Under the pieces are notes generated by a model that made no database searches, was not told the DNA's origin, and saw nothing but the letters and a program-made list of their open reading frames with translations. A stretch of 64,000 nt of DNA from Acholeplasma oculi (GTDB lineage Bacteria > Bacillota_I > Bacilli_A > Acholeplasmatales > Acholeplasmataceae). The position numbers and the translations under genes are program-made. Within the stretch, counting starts at the first letter, position 1. Every line of letters begins with the position of its first letter. The stretch is taken from contig NZ_FUZK01000002.1 of assembly GCF_900166985.1 (NCBI RefSeq), positions 62,001 through 126,000 on the forward strand. The letters run 5' to 3'. Shown here piece after piece: positions 52,773 to 60,639 of the stretch.

Positions 52773-53981
52773 TTATAGATTAATTGGTTGAATATCTTCT
52801 ATATCTTTAGGTCCAAGAAATTTATTTTTAGATAGATCGATTAGAAATGCTCCAAGTGGTGCAGTCAACAATATTGCTAATACAGCAATTGTTAACATGG
52901 TATTTCCATTAGAAATTCCAAGTGCTAGCGGTATTGAACCAATAGATGCTTGAACGGTTGCTTTTGGAATATATGCATAAGCAACAAATGTTCTTTCTTT
53001 TATTTCTAGATTGGTTTTATAAAGTGAAATGAATACTCCAATACTTCTAAACACCAATGCACCTATAATGAGTAATATCGCCATGAGTCCAATATTAGGT
53101 ATTTGGGTAATATCAACTGCAGCACCTACTAATACAAAAAGTAACATCTCTGTAAAAACCCAAATCTTTTCATACTTTTTAACCAATCTTTCTGCTACTA
53201 CTTGATAACGTGTGAGTATGGTAATTCCCATGGATAAAGCGGATAGTAAACCAGAATATGGAACTATATTTGAAAACTCATGTTCTATTGTTAAAAAGAA
53301 TAATGAAAAACTTAAGATCAATAATATTTTTGTTGTATCTCTAATATGAAACTTCTTGAAGAATATTACAAATAAATAACCAAAGATAATACCCACTAAA
53401 ATTCCTAATACAATAGAAATTGGTAAAAAGAGAATACTTAATAAAGAATAGGATCCAGTTTGTGCAACTTGTACAAACGATGTGAAAAGAACGATAACAA
53501 ATATATCGTCTACGGATGCGCCTGCTAATACAATTTGTGGAATAGACTTTTTAGTTCCTTGCTTATCTTCCATTAACTTTAACATTCTAGGTACAACAAT
53601 CGCAGGAGAAACCGCAGCCAGTATACTTCCTAAAACTAAAGACTCAATAACTGTTAATCCTAAAAAGATAGGACCCAGTATTAAAACACCTATAATTTCC
53701 AAACTAGCAGGGATAAAAGACATCAGTATTGCTGGTCTTCCTACCTTTTTTAAATCATTAAAACTTAATGATAGACCTGCACGAAGCAAAATAATAATGA
53801 GTGCAATTTGTCTTAAATCAACAGAAATAGCTAAAACCTCTGGAGCAATCAAGTTAAAAACATAAGGTCCAAGTAAAATACCTGCAAGAATCATTCCAAT
53901 GATTCTTGGGAGTTTCAGTCTATAAAATATTTCTGATAATGAAAAACCTACTAAGATGATGAGTGATAGTGTGAGTAACAT
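52773..53981 (-). CDS. Monovalent cation/proton antiporter (CPA2/NhaP type), riboswitch-controlled
   Basis: 402 residues from the ATG at 53981 (AAAGGAA 7 bases upstream; an in-frame TTG at 53987 lies too near that site). About twelve membrane helices. Patterns such as LRAGLSLSFNDLKKVGRPAILMS in pieces (LIILLRAGLSLSF), LGSILAAVSPAIVVPRML and LLFVLVGAAVDI match Na+/H+ exchangers of the KefB/NhaP group, with the Asp of ASVDDIFVIVLF. The leader carries a fluoride riboswitch with terminator (54011-54104), so this exchanger is likely made when fluoride is high, perhaps to restore pH or to export ions. A direct fluoride transporter role is possible. Confidence 0.88.
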   Translation of the reverse strand: MLLTLSLIILVGFSLSEIFYRLKLPRIIGMILAGILLGPYVFNLIAPEVLAISVDLRQIALIIILLRAGLSLSFNDLKKVGRPAILMSFIPASLEIIGVLILGPIFLGLTVIESLVLGSILAAVSPAIVVPRMLKLMEDKQGTKKSIPQIVLAGASVDDIFVIVLFTSFVQVAQTGSYSLLSILFLPISIVLGILVGIIFGYLFVIFFKKFHIRDTTKILLILSFSLFFLTIEHEFSNIVPYSGLLSALSMGITILTRYQVVAERLVKKYEKIWVFTEMLLFVLVGAAVDITQIPNIGLMAILLIIGALVFRSIGVFISLYKTNLEIKERTFVAYAYIPKATVQASIGSIPLALGISNGNTMLTIAVLAILLTAPLGAFLIDLSKNKFLGPKDIEDIQPINL

Positions 53982-54010
53982 AAACAAATTCCTTTCTTTA
54001 AATCCCTAAT

Positions 54011-54104
54011 TTATAATAAAAGCTGATGGCCTACAGATAAAAAATCTGTAGAAGTCATCAGCAATAAGCGGTTTACGTATGTACGAAGGGAGCACTTCAT
54101 TCCC
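54011..54104 (-). ncRNA. Fluoride riboswitch (crcB motif) with terminator switch
   Basis: On the minus strand the leader reads GGGAATGAAGTGCTCCC (P1 and its loop), AAACCGC, then GCTGATGACTTCTAC, the conserved core of fluoride riboswitches. GAAGT in the first loop can pair with ACTTC (the pseudoknot). The aptamer (54048-54104) overlaps a strong terminator (54022-54062): GCTGATG with CATCAGC and CTACAGAT with ATCTGTAG, followed by TTTTATT. Ligand binding would hold the 5' arm and prevent termination. Unusual: 13 bases lie between P1 and AAAC and P3 is very short, so it is a divergent member. Confidence 0.78.
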
Positions 54105-54111
54105 TTTATCT

Positions 54112-54120
54112 ATTTTATCA
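54112..54120 (-). promoter_or_regulatory. Extended -10 of the antiporter gene
   Basis: TGATAAAAT reads leftwards, ending 7 bases before the riboswitch. This places the transcription start at its first stem. Confidence 0.55.
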
Positions 54121-54153
54121 TTAAAATAATTAAACGTATAAATTTTTTATGAA

Positions 54154-54984
54154 TTATCGGTAAGTACGCATGTATAGATTGTTTTTGATTCTAAAGTTGA
54201 TCCATCTAAAGTTAAGTACTACAACATAGATTCCACTAATCAGTAAATTAAACATCAGTACACGGTCTAAATCAGGGGGTAGCGTGGTTAGTCTTACAAA
54301 AGTTAGAAATACACCCATAAAGCATACATAGACACCCATCAAAATTAAACTTAATCGACCTGATTTAAGAATATATAGATAGACTGGATATTTAAATGAT
54401 AAGATTGCAGATATAAAATCAATGAATGTATATCCAATAATTAAGGATGGTAATGTAAATCCTATTAAATTGAGTGAATCACTCGAATTTTGAGCATAGT
54501 GTATGAAACTCAGATAAACTAAGGATACAGTAATTACTTTAATCACTCTCATTCGATACTTAACCCTTATAATCGTTGATACTCCTTTAAAAATAAATAA
54601 CCATAATTGTATGAAACTAAATACGATAATTGTTAATAAGATTTGAATATTTCCATTTAAACTATCATAACCATTCATCGCGACCCAAATTAAATTGATG
54701 GTAGACATTAAAATATAAATTAATACACTAAAATGATAATATCTTCTAAATTTCTTGTCTACTTCATAGTTTGGAAATTGATATTTTCTATCTTTTCCAC
54801 CTAATATAAATGATGGAGACACCTTAAAAAACATTGATAACTTTTCAAGATGCTCTATAGATATTTTCGATCCATCCTCGTATGATTTAAGGGTTTGAAC
54901 TTGAATCTTTGTATCACTAGATACATCTTTAATACTTAAATTTTTGGATTCTCTTATCTTCTTGAGGTAGTTACTGTTTGCCAT
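54154..54984 (-). CDS. Xre-type regulator fused to a membrane domain
   Basis: 276 residues. The N-terminal 65 residues are an Xre/HTH_3 domain (YLKKIRESKNLSIKDVSSDTK in pieces, KSYEDGSKISIEHLEKLSMFFKV). The rest, about 200 residues, holds six membrane helices. Membrane-anchored HTH proteins occur in Firmicutes and usually respond to envelope signals. Target genes are unknown. AGAAAGG precedes the ATG. It stands alone between the antiporter and the CRP/FNR-type gene. Confidence 0.8.
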   Translation of the reverse strand: MANSNYLKKIRESKNLSIKDVSSDTKIQVQTLKSYEDGSKISIEHLEKLSMFFKVSPSFILGGKDRKYQFPNYEVDKKFRRYYHFSVLIYILMSTINLIWVAMNGYDSLNGNIQILLTIIVFSFIQLWLFIFKGVSTIIRVKYRMRVIKVITVSLVYLSFIHYAQNSSDSLNLIGFTLPSLIIGYTFIDFISAILSFKYPVYLYILKSGRLSLILMGVYVCFMGVFLTFVRLTTLPPDLDRVLMFNLLISGIYVVVLNFRWINFRIKNNLYMRTYR

Positions 54985-55063
54985 AAGAAACCTTTCTAAA
55001 ACGTGTTTTTTAACTTATACTATATATCATAACAAAACCCAATCAAAATAACTTGAAAAATCG

Positions 55064-55101
55064 TAAAAAAATATATAGAAAGTCATATAGACTTTCTATA
55101 T
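55064..55101 (-). terminator. Terminator after the CRP/FNR-type gene
   Basis: Perfect 12-bp stem ATATAGAAAGTC/GACTTTCTATAT with a 5-base loop; seven T follow on the minus strand. It lies 8 bases after the stop at 55109. Confidence 0.88.
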
Positions 55102-55108
55102 CATTCAT

Positions 55109-55777
55109 TTACTCAAGGAGTTTTTTTAATGCTTCTTTTTGATCAATCATAATTAATTTATTTTCAATAGAATGAATATATCCTTTTTTTGTTAATACAG
55201 CTAATTTTCTACTAAACGTTTCAGGTGTCATACCTAAATTCGAAGCTAAGTTGGTTTTAGATGTAGGAAATTTAACAAGTAAGTTCTTTTCTAAATCTAG
55301 TAAGATTTTAACCACTTTGGTTAATGCATCATATAAATTGTTATGTTCGATTAATTTTTCTGCATGATCTAATCGATTGGTAACTTCTTCTAACATTTTA
55401 ATGGAAAGCTCTGGACTCTTAGCCATGAGCTTTTTTAATTCTTTTTGTTCAACCATACAAATAATGGATGGTTCAATAACCTCTGCATAATGTGGTGTAT
55501 TCAGTGTATTAAATAATGCCAACTCTCCTAAAAAATCTCCATTTTTTAAGATTCTTATGACTTGTTCTTTTCCATCCTGATTCATTCTTGAAATTTTAAC
55601 CTTACCTCTATGAATCACATATAAACTTTCAATCGAATCACCTAAATGATAAATGAATTCACCACGCATCATTTTTTTATGATGTGCAATATTGACAATT
55701 TCATCTAGCTCACTTGAATTCAAGTTTTTAAAGAGTGGGACATGTTTGACGCACTGATTGGGTTGATTATCGCTCAT
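55109..55777 (-). CDS. CRP/FNR-family regulator, FLP-like with two cysteines
   Basis: 222 residues. A cyclic-nucleotide-type beta-roll (about 12-110: MRGEFIYHLGDSIESLYVIH, GDFLGELALFN) and a C-terminal HTH (about 168-205: TSKTNLASNLGMTPETFSRKLAVLTKKGYI). Only two cysteines are in the sequence, Cys9 and Cys107, 98 residues apart, close to the redox-sensing Cys5-Cys102 pair of Lactobacillus FLP. The four-cysteine Fe-S pattern of true FNR is missing. It is last in the P-type ATPase operon, 3 bases after the ATPase gene. An FNR-type box lies upstream of that operon, so it likely regulates itself and metal export by redox state. Confidence 0.88.
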   Translation of the reverse strand: MSDNQPNQCVKHVPLFKNLNSSELDEIVNIAHHKKMMRGEFIYHLGDSIESLYVIHRGKVKISRMNQDGKEQVIRILKNGDFLGELALFNTLNTPHYAEVIEPSIICMVEQKELKKLMAKSPELSIKMLEEVTNRLDHAEKLIEHNNLYDALTKVVKILLDLEKNLLVKFPTSKTNLASNLGMTPETFSRKLAVLTKKGYIHSIENKLIMIDQKEALKKLLE

Positions 55778-55780
55778 AAT

Positions 55781-57625
55781 TTACCTCTTTTTTAAATCAT
55801 ATCTTAACAGTCTGATTGCATTTAATACAACAACAATGACAGATAACTCATGAATGAGCATCCCCATCGACATGTTGACTACTTTAAATATAACACCAAT
55901 CATTAAAATTGCAACTGTTGAAAGTGCAAACCCTATGTTTTGATACATCGTAGTTTTTACTTTTCTACTGATTAGTATTGCATCTTTGACATTTCTAATA
56001 TCATCACTTAATATAACAACATCTGCTGTTTCCATGGCAAGGTCCTTACCTAAACCTGATATTGCAATCGATGCATCTGCATAACTTAAAGCAATACTAT
56101 CATTTAATCCATCACCAACAAAGATGGTTTGGTATGTTTCTTGATAAGTCTTTAATATCTCTGATTTATCTACTGGAGATAATGAATGATGATATGTATC
56201 TAAACCAATACTTAAAGATACATTTTTAGCAACTACTTCATGATCTCCAGTTAGCATAACTAAAGGATTTAAATTCATTTTTTTAAGTTCATGAATCAGT
56301 TCTTGACTATGTGTTCTTAGTTGATCTTTTACACCGATAATACCTAGTATTTTTTCATTTGTTGAAAGCGTTAGTGTTGTTTCACCTTGATTCTTAATAA
56401 AATCTAAATCGTTTAAATATAGACTACTTTCTAAATGTTTAGCTTTAGGAGATTTTCCAATATGATACGTTATACCTTTATACATATAAGAAATACCTTC
56501 TCCAATATCAATCTTGAAGTTATCTAGTGGTTCTTGATAAGCTATATTTTTTAATTCAGCAGCTTTTGTGATTGCTTTTGCAATGGGGTGTTCACTTAAC
56601 TTCTCACCAATAGCAGCAATCCGAATGAGTTCATTTTCATCGATATCATACGTCTTTATTGAACCGATTTCTAAATTACCTTTAGTCAATGTGCCTGTTT
56701 TATCAAAACTAACCATTTGACCCTTTGATAATCTTTCAATGGATTCACCACCTTTAAAAAGAATTCCTTTTCTAGCAGCATTTCCTATACCTGCAACATA
56801 AGAAACTGGTGTTGATATGACGAGTGCTCCAGGACAAGAAATGACTAATATGGTAATAGCTAGCCTAATATCTAAACTTACAAAATAAACCAAAACAGAA
56901 AGTAACAACATTAGTGGTGTGTAATATCTTGCAAATTTTTCAATAAATTTTTCAGATGTTGATTTTCTATCTTGCGCATCTTCAACCATACTGATCATTT
57001 TTGAAAGTGTTGTATCTTCTCCAACTTTAGTTGACTTCATATAGATATATCCTGAATGTAGAATCGTAGACCCAATTAAGATATCACCAATTTGCTTCAA
57101 TAAAGGAATGGATTCTCCAGTCATCATTTGTTCATCGACAAATCCTTCACCATCCAGTAAAATTCCATCTGTTGGAATCACTTCTCCACTCTTAACCAAA
57201 TATGTATCACCTACTACTAAATCTTTAAACGGAATGAACACTTCTTGATCATCTATTATTTTTCTAGCAAACTTTGGCTTTAAATCCATCATTTTGGTTA
57301 ATGCACTTCTTGTTTTTTCTAAGGATAGTTTTTCAAGATGATGCCCTAATGTAAAAAGATATGTAACAGCGGCAGCCTCAAAATAATCCCCTATAATGTA
57401 TGCTGCAATTACTGCAACAGTTACGAGTAAGTCAATTCCTATATATAAATACTTTAAATCTATGATCGCTTTTTTAAAGATATGGAAACCAGAAACAATT
57501 GTAAGTAGCGTCATAGTAACGATACTTAATGCGATATTCACTTTCCACTCATTTAAAATGATAGATAGAATAAATAAAGTACTGATTACATATAAATACA
57601 AATGCTTCCTTAAGTGCCTCATCAT
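55781..57625 (-). CDS. Heavy-metal P1B-type ATPase with CPG membrane motif
   Basis: 614 residues. P-type motifs are complete: TGES (about 169-172), FDKTGTLTKG (phospho-Asp 308), and the hinge VGDGLNDSIAL. The metal motif in the sixth helix reads ISCPGALVISTP (about 262-273), with CPG instead of the usual CPC. The C-terminal MSMGMLIHELSVIVVVLNAIRLL is typical of Zn/Cd/Pb exporters (P1B-2). It has no N-terminal metal domain; the small HMA protein at 57629 would supply that. The gene is 3 bases after that protein and 3 before the regulator. The substrate is uncertain because of CPG. Confidence 0.9.
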   Translation of the reverse strand: MMRHLRKHLYLYVISTLFILSIILNEWKVNIALSIVTMTLLTIVSGFHIFKKAIIDLKYLYIGIDLLVTVAVIAAYIIGDYFEAAAVTYLFTLGHHLEKLSLEKTRSALTKMMDLKPKFARKIIDDQEVFIPFKDLVVGDTYLVKSGEVIPTDGILLDGEGFVDEQMMTGESIPLLKQIGDILIGSTILHSGYIYMKSTKVGEDTTLSKMISMVEDAQDRKSTSEKFIEKFARYYTPLMLLLSVLVYFVSLDIRLAITILVISCPGALVISTPVSYVAGIGNAARKGILFKGGESIERLSKGQMVSFDKTGTLTKGNLEIGSIKTYDIDENELIRIAAIGEKLSEHPIAKAITKAAELKNIAYQEPLDNFKIDIGEGISYMYKGITYHIGKSPKAKHLESSLYLNDLDFIKNQGETTLTLSTNEKILGIIGVKDQLRTHSQELIHELKKMNLNPLVMLTGDHEVVAKNVSLSIGLDTYHHSLSPVDKSEILKTYQETYQTIFVGDGLNDSIALSYADASIAISGLGKDLAMETADVVILSDDIRNVKDAILISRKVKTTMYQNIGFALSTVAILMIGVIFKVVNMSMGMLIHELSVIVVVLNAIRLLRYDLKKR

Positions 57626-57628
57626 TAC

Positions 57629-57835
57629 TTACTCTAACACTGGATAACCTAAGTTATTTAAAGCATTTTTAAGTTCTGTTTCATTTTGAACTGTTTCATC
57701 AAATACGACAGATACTTTAGATGCATTAAACTTAACAGTTACATCAATCACACCTTTTTCTTTTTTTAAACCATTTTCGATTCTTTTAACACATGAAGGA
57801 CATGTGAGTGTTTCTACTTTAAATATTTTTTCCAT
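57629..57835 (-). CDS. HMA-domain metal-binding protein (CopZ-like)
   Basis: 68 residues from the ATG at 57835 (AAGGAAG 8 bases upstream; an in-frame TTG at 57841 is too near the site). One HMA domain: VETLTCPSCVKRIENGLKKEKG with the CxxC metal motif CPSC, and a beta pattern VIDVTVKFNASKVSVVFDE. It probably passes metal to the neighbouring ATPase or senses it. It is the first gene of the three-gene metal operon. Confidence 0.9.
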   Translation of the reverse strand: MEKIFKVETLTCPSCVKRIENGLKKEKGVIDVTVKFNASKVSVVFDETVQNETELKNALNNLGYPVLE

Positions 57836-57866
57836 TTTCAATACTTCCTTTCTTATTGGTATCTTT

Positions 57867-57872
57867 AGTATA
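57867..57872 (-). promoter_or_regulatory. -10 box of the metal-ATPase operon
   Basis: TATACT reads leftwards, about 30 bases before the HMA gene. There is no -35 hexamer; the FNR-type box takes its place. Confidence 0.55.
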
Positions 57873-57894
57873 TCCCTAATAAGTAAAAAAAACC

Positions 57895-57908
57895 TTGACC
57901 TAAATCAA
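57895..57908. promoter_or_regulatory. FNR/FLP-type box upstream of the metal-ATPase operon
   Basis: TTGATTTAGGTCAA on the minus strand matches the FNR consensus TTGAT-N4-ATCAA in nine of ten defined bases. Its centre lies at -41.5 when TATACT at 57867-57872 is taken as -12 to -7. This is the classic position of a class II activator site, and the operon encodes a CRP/FNR-type protein. Confidence 0.65.
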
Positions 57909-57933
57909 GATTTTTACGTTTAACCTATTTATA

Positions 57934-58860
57934 TTAGTTTCTAATAATGATGTATACCATATACCCAATATAGATGGCAAATAATATAAATCCTTCAAAT
58001 CTTCCAATCTTTTTACCTGTTTTTGAAAATATCCAAGTTAAGATAGTTACACCTGCAAGTATACTTAGGTCAATCCAAGAGTTACTTGGATTTGGAGCAG
58101 GTGATATACTTTGAGATGCACCATAAACAAATAAAATATTAAAGATATTAGATCCTACAATATTTCCAATCGCAATATCACTTTCTTTCTTATACGCAGC
58201 AACAACGCTTGTAACAAGTTCAGGAAGTGATGTACCTACTGCGAGAATGGTTAATCCAACTAAAAGTGGACTCATACCAAAACTTAATGCAACTTTAACA
58301 GCACTATCCGTGGTAATAACACCACCTAGGACAATCATCGCTAAACCAACGATTGTTAATAGAATATTGATTTTAAGTGAAAATTTTGTGGGTATTTCTT
58401 CGATATCTTGGTCTTTGGAATCTTTAATCATCTTATAAACAAAATATCCAAAGAATAATAAGAATATAAACCCCTCAAGACGGTCAATCAAGTCACCATT
58501 GATAAAAAAGAATCCAAGTAACAATAAACTCGCAATCAAGGATATGGGTATTTCTCTTTTAATTAAACTATTTTTAACAATAACAGGACTAATCATTGCG
58601 GATAATCCTAAAATCAATAAAGTATTAAACAAATTCGATCCAACGATATTACCTAAAGACATGGAATGATTTTGTTGAATAGAAGCTGTAATACTAATTG
58701 CAGCCTCTGGCATACTGGTTCCAAATGCAACAATCGTCAAACCAATAATTAATGTAGGTACTTTTAATTTTTTTGCGATTCCTGCTGAACCTTCAACAAA
58801 AAAGTCTGCACCCTTCACCATAATTAAAAAACCTAATAGAACCAACCCAATATCTAACAT
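57934..58860 (-). CDS. Ca2+/Na+ (CaCA family) exchanger, YrbG type
   Basis: 308 residues, about ten membrane helices, with two alpha repeats in opposite sense: GLTIVAFGTSMPEAAISI plus SLGNIVGSNLFNTLL in the first half and GLTILAVGTSLPELVTSVVA plus IAIGNIVGSNIFNILFV in the second. The Glu in each GTSxPE motif carries the cation. Exports or exchanges Ca2+ with Na+ or H+. Its promoter has a good -35 CTGACA; the leader holds a CAAGATA/TATCTTG inverted repeat. Confidence 0.93.
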   Translation of the reverse strand: MLDIGLVLLGFLIMVKGADFFVEGSAGIAKKLKVPTLIIGLTIVAFGTSMPEAAISITASIQQNHSMSLGNIVGSNLFNTLLILGLSAMISPVIVKNSLIKREIPISLIASLLLLGFFFINGDLIDRLEGFIFLLFFGYFVYKMIKDSKDQDIEEIPTKFSLKINILLTIVGLAMIVLGGVITTDSAVKVALSFGMSPLLVGLTILAVGTSLPELVTSVVAAYKKESDIAIGNIVGSNIFNILFVYGASQSISPAPNPSNSWIDLSILAGVTILTWIFSKTGKKIGRFEGFILFAIYIGYMVYIIIRN

Positions 58861-58902
58861 GTTAAACCCTCATTTTCAAGATAGTAAAATTTTATCTTGT
58901 CT

Positions 58903-58932
58903 ATCTTAACATATTTTAAGGTGAAATGTCAG
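58903..58932 (-). promoter_or_regulatory. Promoter of the CaCA exchanger
   Basis: CTGACA (58927-58932), an 18-base spacer and TAAGAT (58903-58908) read leftwards, 43 bases before the gene. Confidence 0.5.
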
Positions 58933-58967
58933 TCTATTTACACAAGATAATGATTGAAAATGTTTAC

Positions 58968-59201
58968 CTATTTTAAAAGTATAGATTTTAACGAATGAAC
59001 ATCTAATACTTTTCCGCTAGAAACAATTTTTTGATCAACCATTAACGCTGGTGTTTTAACAACTCCAAGTTGTACAATTGTCTTTAACTCTGTTATATAT
59101 TCAATATCTGCTTCTATATTGAGCTCTTCTACAGCTTTCTTTGTATGTTCTAATAACATTTTACAGTTATTACATCCTGTTCCTAATACTTTTATATTCA
59201 T
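58968..59201 (-). CDS. Small thioredoxin-like protein (TIGR00412 type)
   Basis: 77 residues. MNIKVLGTGCNNCKMLLEHT contains a CxxC redox centre (CNNC), then a thioredoxin-fold sequence with the cis-Pro stretch VVKTPALMVDQKIVSSG. This type often accompanies arsenic and permease genes and may reduce a metalloid or a permease disulphide. It is 23 bases after the permease gene. Confidence 0.9.
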   Translation of the reverse strand: MNIKVLGTGCNNCKMLLEHTKKAVEELNIEADIEYITELKTIVQLGVVKTPALMVDQKIVSSGKVLDVHSLKSILLK

Positions 59202-59223
59202 ATAGTATATCTCCTTTTATAAT

Positions 59224-60234
59224 TTAGAATATGAACTGATAGAAATTAAATATATATCCCATAATAATGATGGATATTGTTACGATACTAATAAATGTAA
59301 CTAATAGTTTAGGTTTAACAACCCTTTTTAACATCAGGATAGATGGTAGAGATAAAGCAGTAACCGCCATCATAAAACTTAGAACAGTTCCAAGACCAAC
59401 ACCTTTAAGTAGTAATGCCTCAGCTATAGGTAATGTACCAAAGATATCAGCATAAATTGGAATTGAAATCAGTGTTGCAATAATGACTGAAAATGGATTA
59501 TTATCTCCTAATACAGCAAGTATCCAAGAAGTAGGTATATAACCATGAATCAAGGCACCAATACCAACACCTATAAAGACATATAAATAAACCTTTTTGA
59601 TAATATTCTTGACTTCATTAAGCGCATATCGACTTCTTTCTTTTTGACTCATTTTTTCATCTTCTTGTAGTTCATAATGTTCATTGATATCAAATCTAGC
59701 AAATTCTTCTATTTGATCATCCATCTTCAATAAACCAATAATAAACCCACCAATCACAGCAATTAATAAACCTACAACAACATATAAGAGTGCAACTTCA
59801 TAACCAAATATACTCGTAAGTAGAATGATACTTGCAATATCAACTAGAGGTGATGAGATTAAAAATGAGAAGGTTACACCTAAAGGTAAACCCGATCTGG
59901 TAAATGCGATAAATATAGGAATCGATGAACATGAACAAAAAGGTGTAACCGTTCCTAATAAAGCACCAACAATATTTCCTTGAATACCTTTCATAGAACC
60001 TAGTATTTTCCTTGTTCTTTCGGGTGTAAAATAGGATTGAATATAGGATGTGATAAAAATAAGGACAGATAATAAGATAAATATCTTTATCACATCATAA
60101 AAGAAGAAAGTTATTGCATCAAACATTAAATCATGTTCATTCATTCCAAAGACATCTTTAAACAGCCAATAAATAAACTCTTCCAGCCACTTCATTTTTA
60201 AAAAAATATCATTGATGATTTGAAAAAAGTTCAT
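59224..60234 (-). CDS. YraQ/ArsP-type permease (DUF318)
   Basis: 336 residues, about eight to nine membrane helices. The family signature is TPFCSCSSIPIFIAFTRSGLPLGV and FLISSPLVDIASIIL, with a second block LISIPIYADIFGTLPIAEALL. ArsP members export trivalent organoarsenicals; other members have unknown cargo. The conserved Cys pair FCSC might bind metalloid. It sits behind an ArsR gene, one base apart, and in front of a thioredoxin-like gene, a combination typical of metalloid resistance. Confidence 0.88.
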   Translation of the reverse strand: MNFFQIINDIFLKMKWLEEFIYWLFKDVFGMNEHDLMFDAITFFFYDVIKIFILLSVLIFITSYIQSYFTPERTRKILGSMKGIQGNIVGALLGTVTPFCSCSSIPIFIAFTRSGLPLGVTFSFLISSPLVDIASIILLTSIFGYEVALLYVVVGLLIAVIGGFIIGLLKMDDQIEEFARFDINEHYELQEDEKMSQKERSRYALNEVKNIIKKVYLYVFIGVGIGALIHGYIPTSWILAVLGDNNPFSVIIATLISIPIYADIFGTLPIAEALLLKGVGLGTVLSFMMAVTALSLPSILMLKRVVKPKLLVTFISIVTISIIIMGYIFNFYQFIF

Positions 60235-60235
60235 A

Positions 60236-60508
60236 TTATGACTCCAAAATAGATTGTAGATAAAGAATCATCTCTTTGATATGATCATTATCTATATGGT
60301 GATGTTTCCAGTTACCTTTTTTTGAAGTCTTAGTGATATTTGATTCGGATAAGACTTTTAAATGGTGAGAAAGTGTTGGCTGTGTGATTGGTAATTGATT
60401 AATAATCGTACATGCACAGCGGTCTCCATTTTTTACTAGATCAATCACTTGTAATCTTGTTTCATCAGAAAAAACTTTAAATAATTGACTTAATTTTTTA
60501 TAATCCAT
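60236..60508 (-). CDS. ArsR-family metalloid/metal sensor repressor
   Basis: 90 residues from the ATG at 60508, which has AGGAG 8 bases upstream; an in-frame ATG at 60535 lies in the operator region and is rejected. Winged-helix sequence ETRLQVIDLVKNGDRCACTI, then QPTLSHHLKVLSESNI. Cys31 and Cys33 in RCAC fall at the helix where the ELCVCDL motif of ArsR/CadC proteins binds As(III) or other thiophilic ions. Genes downstream: ArsP-like permease and thioredoxin-like protein. It likely represses its own operon at the 60533-60546 palindrome. Confidence 0.92.
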   Translation of the reverse strand: MDYKKLSQLFKVFSDETRLQVIDLVKNGDRCACTIINQLPITQPTLSHHLKVLSESNITKTSKKGNWKHHHIDNDHIKEMILYLQSILES

Positions 60509-60532
60509 AGAATCATCTCCTGTATCGATAAC

Positions 60533-60546
60533 CATCTATATAGATG
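60533..60546. promoter_or_regulatory. ArsR operator candidate
   Basis: CATCTATATAGATG is a perfect 14-base palindrome just downstream of the -10 box, 25 bases before the start codon. A partial second copy (GTATCTATATTG) lies beside it. Confidence 0.6.
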
Positions 60547-60555
60547 AGTATCTAT

Positions 60556-60584
60556 ATTGTAATGTGTATACTTAAACTTGTCAA
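60556..60584 (-). promoter_or_regulatory. Promoter of the arsR operon
   Basis: A perfect TTGACA (60579-60584), a 17-base spacer and TACAAT (60556-60561) read leftwards. Confidence 0.8.
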
Positions 60585-60594
60585 CTAAAACTAT

Positions 60595-60629
60595 AAAAAA
60601 AAACAATAGACCATGTAAAGTCTATTGTT
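60595..60629 (-). terminator. Terminator after the GGDEF gene
   Basis: Perfect 10-bp stem AACAATAGAC/GTCTATTGTT with 8-base loop, followed by about nine T on the minus strand, 10 bases after the stop at 60640. It insulates the arsR operon from the signalling operon. Confidence 0.88.
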
Positions 60630-60639
60630 CGTATTGTAT

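Noticed and set aside
60509-60535. Earlier ArsR start
   Set aside because: It lies just after the operator palindrome and includes the ribosome site of the real start at 60508.
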